A stretch of DNA of 32,567 bases, from the NCBI GenBank assembly GCA_019695395.1, contig JAIBAD010000020.1:1-32567 (forward strand). Direction: 5' to 3'. The first letter of the stretch is position 1. Each line of letters opens with the position of its first letter. Source of the stretch: Alphaproteobacteria bacterium. GTDB taxonomy: Bacteria > Pseudomonadota > Alphaproteobacteria > JAEUKQ01 > JAIBAD01. Under the pieces are notes generated by a model that did no database searches, was not told the origin of the DNA, and worked only from the letters and a program-made list of their open reading frames with translations. The position numbers and the translations under genes are program-made. Of the stretch, positions 1 to 7,790 are shown in pieces.

Positions 1-984
1 TCTTAATGCTTCCTGGTTAAATGTTTCATCTAAAATTGGATAGTTTTCTATAAGATCCGAGGAAAAAGTTTTTTTTAATAATCCATATGAATCTAAAAAT
101 ATGCCACAGTAAAAATCTAATTGTTCTTTTTTTTCTTCAAAAGATAATTCCATCCAATCTTTGATTTGATTAAACATTTTCTGATATTTTTTACTTTTTG
201 TTTGTTCAAATAAAATTTCTTGGATAACTTTTAAATTGCTTTTAGAAAAACATGTGTTTCGCATTATTTGATCTTCAATAGATTGTATAGATATGTTTTT
301 TTCTACATTTAATTTTTTATAAATACAGTCTATTAATCGATTAAATTCGTCATCCTTTTCTAAAGATTGTAAAAAAACCTTCTTTTTTCTTATAAGATCC
401 AGAATAAGCTGATCAAAATCTTCAATGGAAAATTCTATAGATAATTGGGCAAAATTTTCCATCCATTTAGAATTATAATTTTGTTGCTGAAGACCCATAA
501 TCAAACTATACGCATCATAAATTATCTTTTTATCTTCTATTTCTTGGATTAGTTCAAAATTAGAAGGGACATTTGCTTCTATAGGAAATTTTCTTAAAAG
601 GGATTGACAAAAAGCATGTATAGTTTGTATTTTTATACCTCCTGGAATATCTAAAATTTTAGCGAAAAGCCCACGCGCAAAATTATATATTGATTGATCA
701 GGTTCATACCCCAATAATTTTATGATATCTTCTTTAAGTAATTCCTCACTCGTAGAAGCCCAAAAAGCTAGTTTTTCATCTAATCGATTTAACATTTCTG
801 CTGCAGCAGCTTTTGTATAGGTAAGACATAGAATTTTTAAAGGAGAAACATCTGATATCAACAATCTTAAAATACGATCAGTTAAAAGTTTTGTTTTACC
901 TGTACCTGCTGACGCATTAACCCATATAGAACTATTAGGATTAAGAGCTTGGTTATATATTGGATATTGCTGATCAATTATCAT
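1..984 (-). CDS. addA: Double-strand break repair helicase AddA, N-terminal part (cut by window edge)
   Basis: This is the first 328 codons of the UvrD-like helicase subunit of AddAB, which processes DNA double-strand ends for recombination. The reverse strand reads without a stop from an ATG at 984 to base 1. Walker A is ASAGTGKT at residues 24-31. It is followed by the superfamily-1 motif Ia region (CLTYTKAAAAEM) and by IQTIHAFCQSLLRKFP, typical of AddA/RecB helicases. An AAGAAG ribosome-binding site lies just ahead of the ATG, and addB ends 17 bases upstream. The remaining helicase domain and the C-terminal nuclease lie outside the window. The assignment rests on the motifs and on the addB neighbour. 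Confidence 0.93.
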   Translation of the reverse strand, partial: MIIDQQYPIYNQALNPNSSIWVNASAGTGKTKLLTDRILRLLISDVSPLKILCLTYTKAAAAEMLNRLDEKLAFWASTSEELLKEDIIKLLGYEPDQSIYNFARGLFAKILDIPGGIKIQTIHAFCQSLLRKFPIEANVPSNFELIQEIEDKKIIYDAYSLIMGLQQQNYNSKWMENFAQLSIEFSIEDFDQLILDLIRKKKVFLQSLEKDDEFNRLIDCIYKKLNVEKNISIQSIEDQIMRNTCFSKSNLKVIQEILFEQTKSKKYQKMFNQIKDWMELSFEEKKEQLDFYCGIFLDSYGLLKKTFSSDLIENYPILDETFNQEALR

Positions 985-1001
985 AAAACTTCTTGGCACA
1001 T

Positions 1002-3947
1002 TTATATATTTTGACCTATCCACTCTTTCATACGAGCCAAATGTTGATAAGATTTTATATAATCATTAGTTTGATAATCAACTGATATAGGATAGGCCGT
1101 ATTGACATCATCGAAAGATTCCAGAAATTTTTTAATCCCCTCATGATGTTCTTCTATAAGATTATCGATATCAAAGGGTAAATTAATAACTTCTACGGCT
1201 GGATTTCGTCCTGTTATCTTCCAAAATTCTAACTTTTGGATTTTATTACTTTCTTTAATTAAAGAAAACCCTTTAGCTTTAGCAATAATTGCTTCTAAAA
1301 TTAATTGGGGATAAAAGCCTTGATTAACCTTACGCATACTTGGAATCGAGCCTGTTTTATAATCGATAATTGTTAATCCCCCATCCTTCATAAGATCAAT
1401 ACGGTCTGCTTTTGCTGTTAAAACATAATCCCCTAAAGATAGGGTTAAAGTATATTGACCCGATATTTCTAAAAATGTTCTTAATTTTTTATCCTTATAA
1501 AATTCCAAACTTTTTATAAACCATTGGGCGACACGTTCATAGCGGGGCCACCAAAATCCCCATACAGTAGGATAAAACAGCAAAGACGAAAATATTTTTT
1601 TTCCCAAAGCTATAAGATAATTATAAGGATCAGGAATATGATTTCGTTCATAATCATAGAGAAATTTTTCTAAAATAGTATGAATTAATGTCCCACGTAT
1701 TGATGCATTTGGAATAGGTTCTAAGGGTTCAAGGGGTGATAATTTAAGAATTGTTTCTACATAAATAATGTAAGGGTTATGAAGAAGTTTTTGCAATTGT
1801 GTTACTGATAATTTACGTGGTCTTAAATGAACAGGAGGTTTCGGATAAGGAGGAGAAAAATTACTTATAGATTCAATGTGATTTGACATTTTTCTCCATT
1901 CAATCCAATTATTAGGAACCAATATTTCCTTACCTAAAGATTTAAGAAAAATTTGTAGTCTTTTAACCCATCTCGAAGGTGTTGTAACAACCGCATCTTT
2001 TTTCAATGATCTCGTCATAACTACAGAAGGTGCGCATGCTAATTGGAAAAAATCATGGGCTGATAATCCAATATATCTTTCCGGTAAAGGTAACCCCAAA
2101 ATTGTACGCATATTACGATTAAGCCATGGATCAAATTCTGGTTCGCTTGGCCAAACTCCTTCATTTAAACCACCTAAAATCATCAAATCTGCTTGGTATA
2201 AACGTGCTTCAAATGGGCTTAGAATACTTAAACGCGAATTTACGTTATAATCTTTATAAATAATATGTTCTGCTAAAAAATAATTAAAAAAATCAAAATA
2301 ATCTTTACCTGTCGAAAGCGAAATGTTGGAATTTGTACTTATCATATTAATCAAAAAATTTAGCACACTATTTCCATCATGATCCGACCATAAAATCTCA
2401 TACCCTGGAACCTTATCTGTCGTAACTAAAGATTCAGCTAAAATAATATGTGTTTGAATTAATTTTTCTAAATTCACATGATTATCTTTTAACAAACCAA
2501 AAAAATCGTGAAAAATTATTTTGGTTTTTTCTAAAATATTAGAAGCTTTATCTAAATTTAAATCGTACGCCTTTTTTATAAGTGTTTCTAAATCTTCTGT
2601 GATGAAACTTCCACGTAATAATTTAAGCTCAATTTCTTTTACTGCTTCTAAAAAATATTCTTTTGAAAACCCCATAGATGTTAAAGGATGTTTAAAAATT
2701 GAAAGCCACGTCGTGTAGGTTTGGTGAAGAACTAAAGAAGTTAAAAGTTTTAAAAATTCCCCTGTTTTTGTTTTATCCAAAGATAAACCAACCCCGCTTT
2801 CTACTGTAATTGACCAACGACGCAATTCTGCAGTAACTCTGCGGGCAAGTTTTCGATCTGCTGTAACTAAAGCCACTTTTTGATTAGATTTTTCAAGAGC
2901 TTCACGCAAAATGATAGCTATAATTTCAGCTTCTTCTTTTGAATTAGCGCATAAAACAAGTTTAAGATTTTCAACAGCTTTATCAATATCTGTCCATTTT
3001 CTTTTTAACTGATCCCATTTAGTTACCACGGAAGCAGGGTAAAAAACCTGATTTAATAATGCGTTTCTCTTTAATGGTATATTGGCATCCTCTAATGGCC
3101 AAGGACGAACATCAGATAATTTATAGTTAAGGTTAGATAAAAGATTAAGCATTCCATAATAAGGATGACATGGGTCTTCCCTAATTTCTTTCTGAAGATT
3201 GTCATCCAAATTTAAATTAAGTCCGGGTAAAATAATGTATCCTAAAGGTAAATGGCTTACCACTTTCATTAATTCAGCTGTAGCAGGAACGCTACCTGTA
3301 GAACCCGCAACCCATACAGGAAATTTGGGTGGGTTTTCTTTCCATATTTTTGCTTGCTGCTCCAATAAAATATTTTGGCGTTCAACAACGTCTAAACATT
3401 TTTCTTCTTTTAAAATTTTTGGCCATTCGTGAAATAAAATTTTTAAGAAATTAAATATCTGTTGCCAATGCAAAGCATAATTTGCCGATATAATTTCGTT
3501 AAATTCATAAAAATTTATTCTCTCTTTTTGTATTTCATCCAAAAATTTAAACAAATCTTTTGCTAAAAAAAGTGCTTTATTAAAATTAATTTCTGTTTTT
3601 TCAACGATCAATTTAGCTAAAAGTAAAATTCTTTTTGTAGGATCAATCCCAGGTAAAATTGACAATCCATTTATTTGATGGTCTGGAATCAGAGAAAAAT
3701 CATTTTCAGATAAATCACCCAAAGGTTTTATTTTTGGTAAAAATAAAGCATCAACTTTATCTGTATGGATAAAGGCTTCTTGTAAGAGAAGGCAAGAACG
3801 TTTTGTTGGTAATAAAATTGTATAATGTGTAAGTTCTAAGGGATCGGATTTTGTTTCTTCTAGTAATCTTTCCGCAATTGCTTGTACAAAATTTATACCT
3901 GAAGGTATGGTAAAAATTTTACCAGATTTATCCATAGAAACTTTCAT
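1002..3947 (-). CDS. addB: Double-strand break repair protein AddB, alphaproteobacterial type
   Basis: This 981-residue protein is the second subunit of the AddAB helicase-nuclease. The N-terminal two thirds is an inactivated helicase fold without a Walker A motif. The C-terminal PD-(D/E)XK nuclease carries GTLIHTILEKF, then ADRIDL (Asp about 848) and IIDYKTG (Asp about 862, Lys about 864). LSVTQLQKLLHNPY, just before the nuclease, is typical of the alphaproteobacterial AddB family. No cysteines are visible around the nuclease, so the iron-sulfur staple of Bacillus AddB is absent. The start overlaps the end of murU by 20 bases and addA follows 17 bases on, so the genes look translationally linked. 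Confidence 0.95.
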   Translation of the reverse strand: MKVSMDKSGKIFTIPSGINFVQAIAERLLEETKSDPLELTHYTILLPTKRSCLLLQEAFIHTDKVDALFLPKIKPLGDLSENDFSLIPDHQINGLSILPGIDPTKRILLLAKLIVEKTEINFNKALFLAKDLFKFLDEIQKERINFYEFNEIISANYALHWQQIFNFLKILFHEWPKILKEEKCLDVVERQNILLEQQAKIWKENPPKFPVWVAGSTGSVPATAELMKVVSHLPLGYIILPGLNLNLDDNLQKEIREDPCHPYYGMLNLLSNLNYKLSDVRPWPLEDANIPLKRNALLNQVFYPASVVTKWDQLKRKWTDIDKAVENLKLVLCANSKEEAEIIAIILREALEKSNQKVALVTADRKLARRVTAELRRWSITVESGVGLSLDKTKTGEFLKLLTSLVLHQTYTTWLSIFKHPLTSMGFSKEYFLEAVKEIELKLLRGSFITEDLETLIKKAYDLNLDKASNILEKTKIIFHDFFGLLKDNHVNLEKLIQTHIILAESLVTTDKVPGYEILWSDHDGNSVLNFLINMISTNSNISLSTGKDYFDFFNYFLAEHIIYKDYNVNSRLSILSPFEARLYQADLMILGGLNEGVWPSEPEFDPWLNRNMRTILGLPLPERYIGLSAHDFFQLACAPSVVMTRSLKKDAVVTTPSRWVKRLQIFLKSLGKEILVPNNWIEWRKMSNHIESISNFSPPYPKPPVHLRPRKLSVTQLQKLLHNPYIIYVETILKLSPLEPLEPIPNASIRGTLIHTILEKFLYDYERNHIPDPYNYLIALGKKIFSSLLFYPTVWGFWWPRYERVAQWFIKSLEFYKDKKLRTFLEISGQYTLTLSLGDYVLTAKADRIDLMKDGGLTIIDYKTGSIPSMRKVNQGFYPQLILEAIIAKAKGFSLIKESNKIQKLEFWKITGRNPAVEVINLPFDIDNLIEEHHEGIKKFLESFDDVNTAYPISVDYQTNDYIKSYQHLARMKEWIGQNI

Positions 3948-4665
3948 TTTTATCTAAAAATTTATTCTCAACTTCGATTAAATGTTTTGGGGTACTAATA
4001 TGAAACCATTCCCCATCATGTCTAATACCATACAATTTTTTATCCTGAATTAATTTATCATAAATTAGATTCATTGAAAAAAAGCCATCTGGTGTGTTTT
4101 GAAAAATTTTAGGATGTAAAAGTTGAATTCCTGTAAATAAAAAAGGTGAAATTTGTAAATTTTTTCTTCTTGATACCAAACCATTTTGGTCAAGAAAAAA
4201 ATCTCCCATGCCTTCATAACCAACTGCACTAACTGTAGGATGCAATAATAACAAGGCATCCATTTTCTTACTATCCCAAAAATTAACTAATCTTTTCAAG
4301 ACATTGATCTTACCATTTGACCATAGAATTTTAGCATTAATAACAAAAAATATATCATTTTTTAAAAATGATAACGCTTGCTTTATCCCACCACCTGTTT
4401 CAAGAATTTCTTTTTCTCTCGAAATTTGTATATTAAAATCACTATATTTTTGAAGATGATGTTCAATTTGTTCATAAAAATAATGCGCATTTACAACAAC
4501 ATTTTTTATGTTGATGTTCTTAAGCTGATCAAAAATAAAATCTATAATTGGCCTACCATGGATAGGAACAAGGGCCTTGGGCATATCTTGGGTGATAGGC
4601 CGTAATCTGGTTGCTAATCCAGCTGCTAAAATTACTGCTTGATCTGGTAATTTATCATTAAGCAT
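3928..4665 (-). CDS. murU: Nucleotidyltransferase, probable MurNAc-1-phosphate uridylyltransferase
   Basis: This 245-residue sugar-phosphate nucleotidyltransferase has the N-terminal signature VILAAGLATRLRPIT followed by PKALVPIHGRPII. In characterised relatives MurU converts MurNAc-1-P plus UTP to UDP-MurNAc, bypassing de novo synthesis and MurA. The gene starts 3 bases after an AmgK-like anomeric kinase, which makes its proposed substrate, and that pairing is the main reason for preferring MurU over a GlcNAc-1-P or mannose-1-P transferase. The length fits MurU, which lacks the C-terminal beta-helix of GlmU. Its end overlaps addB by 20 bases. The family is certain; the exact substrate is inferred from context. 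Confidence 0.85.
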   Translation of the reverse strand: MLNDKLPDQAVILAAGLATRLRPITQDMPKALVPIHGRPIIDFIFDQLKNINIKNVVVNAHYFYEQIEHHLQKYSDFNIQISREKEILETGGGIKQALSFLKNDIFFVINAKILWSNGKINVLKRLVNFWDSKKMDALLLLHPTVSAVGYEGMGDFFLDQNGLVSRRKNLQISPFLFTGIQLLHPKIFQNTPDGFFSMNLIYDKLIQDKKLYGIRHDGEWFHISTPKHLIEVENKFLDKNESFYG

Positions 4666-4668
4666 AAT

Positions 4669-5685
4669 TTATTTCTTATATAAAAGAGATGGAGGTAAAA
4701 GTCTTTTAGACGAAGGAATATAATAATCAAACCATTCTTTTATATTTAAAAGATGTTTATTCTGTAACGCATTCATTAATTGCTGCCAAACACGTGGGAT
4801 AAAATTTAAATAAGCTGGTTTATGATCACGACGATATAACCTACAAAAAGTTCCCAGTATTCTCGTATGGCGCTGCGCTGCCAAAAGGTCATAAAGAATA
4901 TCAAAATGCTCATAATCATCTTTAGAAAAATTGGTTTTATAACGATCTTTTAAGTGCTTTCCTAGAGTTAAAGAAACATCCCGTCTTGCATCATCAATTA
5001 AAGACATCAAATCAAAAGGGGCTGGCGCAGATACAGCATCTTGAAAGTCTAACAATCCACAGGCACGAACGCCTATTCTTTGTGGCAAAAGAATAAGATT
5101 ATCAACATGAAAATCAAACAAAGTAAGAGTAGGAAAAAAATCCAAATAATGATGCAAAATGCGTTCCCATTTTTGAACATAATCTTTTCTTATATCTTCA
5201 GAAATTTCCGCCCCTTCCATAACAAGAGGCCAATACCAGTCCAGAAAAACTTGCACTTCACGTAAGGCACGTGATACGTCAAATTTAGGAATTAAATTAA
5301 GATGATCAGATTGAATACGTTGCCTAATCTCTATTAATACATCACCAGCTAGTTCATAAAGTTCTTTTTCTGAATATCCTTTTTGTAAAAGGACGGTATA
5401 AGTATTATCACCTAAATCCTCTAATAAAATTAATCCATTTAATTCATCATAAGCATAAATTTCAGGAGCACTAAGTTTAATATCATTTAAAATTTTTCCT
5501 ATGTTTAAAAATGACTTGATATTTTCTTTTGGTGGCGGTGCATCCATCAAAATAACAGTTTTATTATTTTGAATTAATCTTTCATATCGGCGGAATGAAG
5601 CATCACCTGCCAAAGGCAAACGATGGGCATCACCCCATTTTTGTTGATTAAGAAATTCTTGTATAATATCTTTACGGTTTTCCAT
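4669..5685 (-). CDS. amgK: Anomeric MurNAc/GlcNAc kinase of the aminoglycoside phosphotransferase fold
   Basis: This 338-residue APH-fold kinase probably phosphorylates MurNAc (and GlcNAc) at C1, feeding MurU in cell-wall recycling. The catalytic loop is DFHVDNL, with the probable catalytic base Asp191 and metal ligand Asn196. It is followed by LLDFQDA with metal ligand Asp213; this last string is characteristic of AmgK-type proteins. The N-terminal region shows the nucleotide-binding lobe (LAGDASFRRYERL, then VILMDAPP). The gene lies between tsaE (5 bases upstream) and murU (3 bases downstream) in one transcription unit. Older annotations call this family simply 'aminoglycoside phosphotransferase'; antibiotic resistance is not implied. 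Confidence 0.87.
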   Translation of the reverse strand: MENRKDIIQEFLNQQKWGDAHRLPLAGDASFRRYERLIQNNKTVILMDAPPPKENIKSFLNIGKILNDIKLSAPEIYAYDELNGLILLEDLGDNTYTVLLQKGYSEKELYELAGDVLIEIRQRIQSDHLNLIPKFDVSRALREVQVFLDWYWPLVMEGAEISEDIRKDYVQKWERILHHYLDFFPTLTLFDFHVDNLILLPQRIGVRACGLLDFQDAVSAPAPFDLMSLIDDARRDVSLTLGKHLKDRYKTNFSKDDYEHFDILYDLLAAQRHTRILGTFCRLYRRDHKPAYLNFIPRVWQQLMNALQNKHLLNIKEWFDYYIPSSKRLLPPSLLYKK

Positions 5686-5690
5686 ACTAT

Positions 5691-6182
5691 TTATTTTTTT
5701 ATTTGTAATAAAATATTTTTACCACGACTGATCCAATATGGATTAAAATAGAGTTTTATTTTTCTTGTCGATGAAGATTCATTAAAATTAAAATATATTT
5801 TCAATGCATATTCTGGAAGTATATTTTCTAATCTTTGGGGCCATTCTATTAAACTTATCCCTTCATGAAAAGCTTCTTCTAAGTTAAGTTGATAGGCTTC
5901 ATCAAGTGATTTTAATCGATATAAATCGAAATGCCAAATCGTTCCTTGTTTTATTTCATAAGTTTGAACCAGTGTAAAAGTTGGACTTGGAACATCTTGT
6001 TGGTTATCCGTTAAGGCTTGAATAAAAGCCCTAGCAAAAGTTGTTTTTCCGGTACCCAAATCCCCATATAATGCGATGACATCTTTTTTTTGAACATATA
6101 GAGCCAAGATCTGTGCAAATTTTTTTAAGGACACACTATCCCAAATAAAATCACACCAATCTATTTTATTTTCTTTATTCAT
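5691..6182 (-). CDS. tsaE: tRNA t6A biosynthesis ATPase TsaE
   Basis: This 163-residue P-loop ATPase acts with TsaB, TsaC and TsaD to make N6-threonylcarbamoyladenosine at position 37 of ANN-decoding tRNAs. Walker A is GDLGTGKTT at residues 40-48. The family motifs SPTFTLVQTY, HFDLYRL and EWPQRLE follow in the usual order. It is the first gene of the left-hand minus-strand unit, with amgK 5 bases downstream. Its partner tsaB lies elsewhere in this window, at 17175-17876. The C-terminal 25 residues are basic and poorly conserved. Confidence 0.95.
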   Translation of the reverse strand: MNKENKIDWCDFIWDSVSLKKFAQILALYVQKKDVIALYGDLGTGKTTFARAFIQALTDNQQDVPSPTFTLVQTYEIKQGTIWHFDLYRLKSLDEAYQLNLEEAFHEGISLIEWPQRLENILPEYALKIYFNFNESSSTRKIKLYFNPYWISRGKNILLQIKK

Positions 6183-6230
6183 TCATTAATATAATAATAA
6201 ATTTACTCAACAATTAAAATTTTTGCTCAT

Positions 6231-6257
6231 TTATATATGTTATATATGCTATATATG
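6231..6257. repeat. Three tandem 9-bp units spanning the VOC gene stop codon
   Basis: TTATATATG, TTATATATG and CTATATATG lie head to tail. The third copy contains the stop codon (TAG on the minus strand) and last codons of the VOC gene; the first two lie in the spacer before tsaE. This is a short low-complexity microsatellite. It could vary between strains by slippage, but a change of copy number would not alter the protein because the stop comes first. Confidence 0.7.
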
Positions 6258-6671
6258 TGCGAAAATTTGGTCTTTTTCTTGGAAAGACTTAAATTCAAGT
6301 ACATTGCCACTTGGATCAGCGAAAAACAAAGTTGCCTGTTCACCAATTTGATTTTTAAAACGAATATGAGGTTCAATAAGAAATTTAATATTTGCTTGTG
6401 CTAATTTATCAGCCCATTTATGCCATTCTTTCCATTCTAAAATTACACCAAAATGTCGTACGGGAACATCATCACCATCAACAGGGTTAGATTTCACATG
6501 ATTTAATTCTTCTAGATTCAGATGAGCGGTAATTTGATGGCCAAAAAAATTAAAATCAATCCACAAATCAGATGTACGCCCAACAGGACAGCCCAATAAT
6601 TCTTCATAAAAAAATCTCGTTTTTTTTAGATCTTTAACAGGAAAAGCTAGATGGAAAAGTGATTGAGACAT
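6249..6671 (-). CDS. VOC-superfamily (glyoxalase/dioxygenase-like) protein
   Basis: This 140-residue single-unit vicinal-oxygen-chelate protein has two beta-alpha-beta-beta-beta halves. The first begins [22 protein letters not shown]; the second contains HFGVILEW and ends [14 protein letters not shown]. The probable metal ligands are a His near residue 7, a central His and the Glu of NVLEFK. Proteins of this type are annotated as glyoxalase or dioxygenase; the substrate cannot be read from sequence. An AAGGAAG ribosome-binding site supports the ATG at 6671. It lies between tsaE and the reductase gene, and diverges from the latter. Superfamily certain, function unknown. Confidence 0.85.
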   Translation of the reverse strand: MSQSLFHLAFPVKDLKKTRFFYEELLGCPVGRTSDLWIDFNFFGHQITAHLNLEELNHVKSNPVDGDDVPVRHFGVILEWKEWHKWADKLAQANIKFLIEPHIRFKNQIGEQATLFFADPSGNVLEFKSFQEKDQIFAHI

Positions 6672-6773
6672 AATTTTCTTCCTTGAATTATGAAAGAGTC
6701 TTGCTTTATAAAATAAAAGATTTATTTTTATATCAAATTAATTCTAATCAGATTTATTACATTTTTAATAAAA

Positions 6774-7790
6774 ATGCCACATCATAAAACCAATGTTACA
6801 ATTATTGGTGCAGGACCAGTTGGTCTTTTTGCGATTTTTCAATGTGGTATGTTAGGATTACAATGTCATGTTATTGATGCTTTAGATTCAATTGGCGGTC
6901 AGTGCACCGCATTATACCCAGAAAAACCTATATATGACATACCTGCTTATCCTAAAATTGATGCAACAGAACTTATTCATAATTTACATCAACAAGCTCT
7001 TCCTTTTAAACCTGTATTTCATTTAGACCAACAAGTACGCAAATTAACACAGCAAAATGACCAATCGTGGTTATTAGAAACGTCAAACGGCCAAATCATT
7101 CAAAGCCGTACTGTTATTATTGCTGCAGGAGTTGGGGCTTTTGGGCCTAATCGTCCCCCTCTTGAGAAAATAGAGATTTATGAAAATAAAAGTGTTTTTT
7201 ATTATGTAAAACAAAAAGAATTATTTCGTAATAAAACTTTGGTTATAGCAGGTGGGGGTGATTCTGCTATTGATTGGACATTATCTTTATCCGAAATAGC
7301 TCAAAAAATCTATCTTGTACATCGACGTCATAAATTTAGAGCCAGCCCTGAAAGTATACATCAATTAGAAAAATTGAAACAAACGCATAAAATTGAACTT
7401 ATTACCCCTTATCAATTAACATCTTTAGAAGGTGATAATGGATATTTAAATAATGTTATTGTTCAAGATTTGGACCAACATGAAAAAAAACTTGAGGCAG
7501 ATTATTTATTAGCTTTTTTTGGTTTATCAATGGATTTGGGGCCAATTACCCAATGGGGACTTCATCTTGATCATCATCATATTGCTATTAATCCTGCTAA
7601 TCAACGCACCAATCTTCCGGGTATTTACGCCATAGGCGACATTGTTCATTATCAAGGTAAATTAAAACTTATTTTAACCGGATTTCATGAAGCGGCAGTT
7701 GCAGCCCACGATATAAGGAAATATCTTCATCCGGACGAAGTCTTCCATTTTGAATATTCTACAACAAAAGGGATATCTACTGTCTCATAG
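6774..7790 (+). CDS. Ferredoxin/flavodoxin-NADP+ reductase, thioredoxin-reductase-like type
   Basis: This 338-residue FAD/NAD(P)-binding oxidoreductase belongs to the YumC-type FNR family and would pass electrons between NADPH and ferredoxin or flavodoxin. The FAD-binding site is IIGAGPVGLFA (residues about 10-20), followed by GGQCTALYPEKPIYDIPA. The NADPH site is VIAGGGDSAIDW, and the C-terminal FAD contact is GIYAIGDI. It lacks the CxxC redox disulfide of true thioredoxin reductase between the two dinucleotide sites, which separates it from TrxB. It is one of few plus-strand genes here. Its last 14 bases overlap the convergent end of the DivL-like gene. No clear Shine-Dalgarno precedes the ATG. 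Confidence 0.9.
   Translation: MPHHKTNVTIIGAGPVGLFAIFQCGMLGLQCHVIDALDSIGGQCTALYPEKPIYDIPAYPKIDATELIHNLHQQALPFKPVFHLDQQVRKLTQQNDQSWLLETSNGQIIQSRTVIIAAGVGAFGPNRPPLEKIEIYENKSVFYYVKQKELFRNKTLVIAGGGDSAIDWTLSLSEIAQKIYLVHRRHKFRASPESIHQLEKLKQTHKIELITPYQLTSLEGDNGYLNNVIVQDLDQHEKKLEADYLLAFFGLSMDLGPITQWGLHLDHHHIAINPANQRTNLPGIYAIGDIVHYQGKLKLILTGFHEAAVAAHDIRKYLHPDEVFHFEYSTTKGISTVS

Noticed and set aside
4669-5685. Aminoglycoside resistance gene
   Set aside because: The LLDFQDA motif and the murU neighbour indicate an anomeric amino-sugar kinase, not an antibiotic phosphotransferase.
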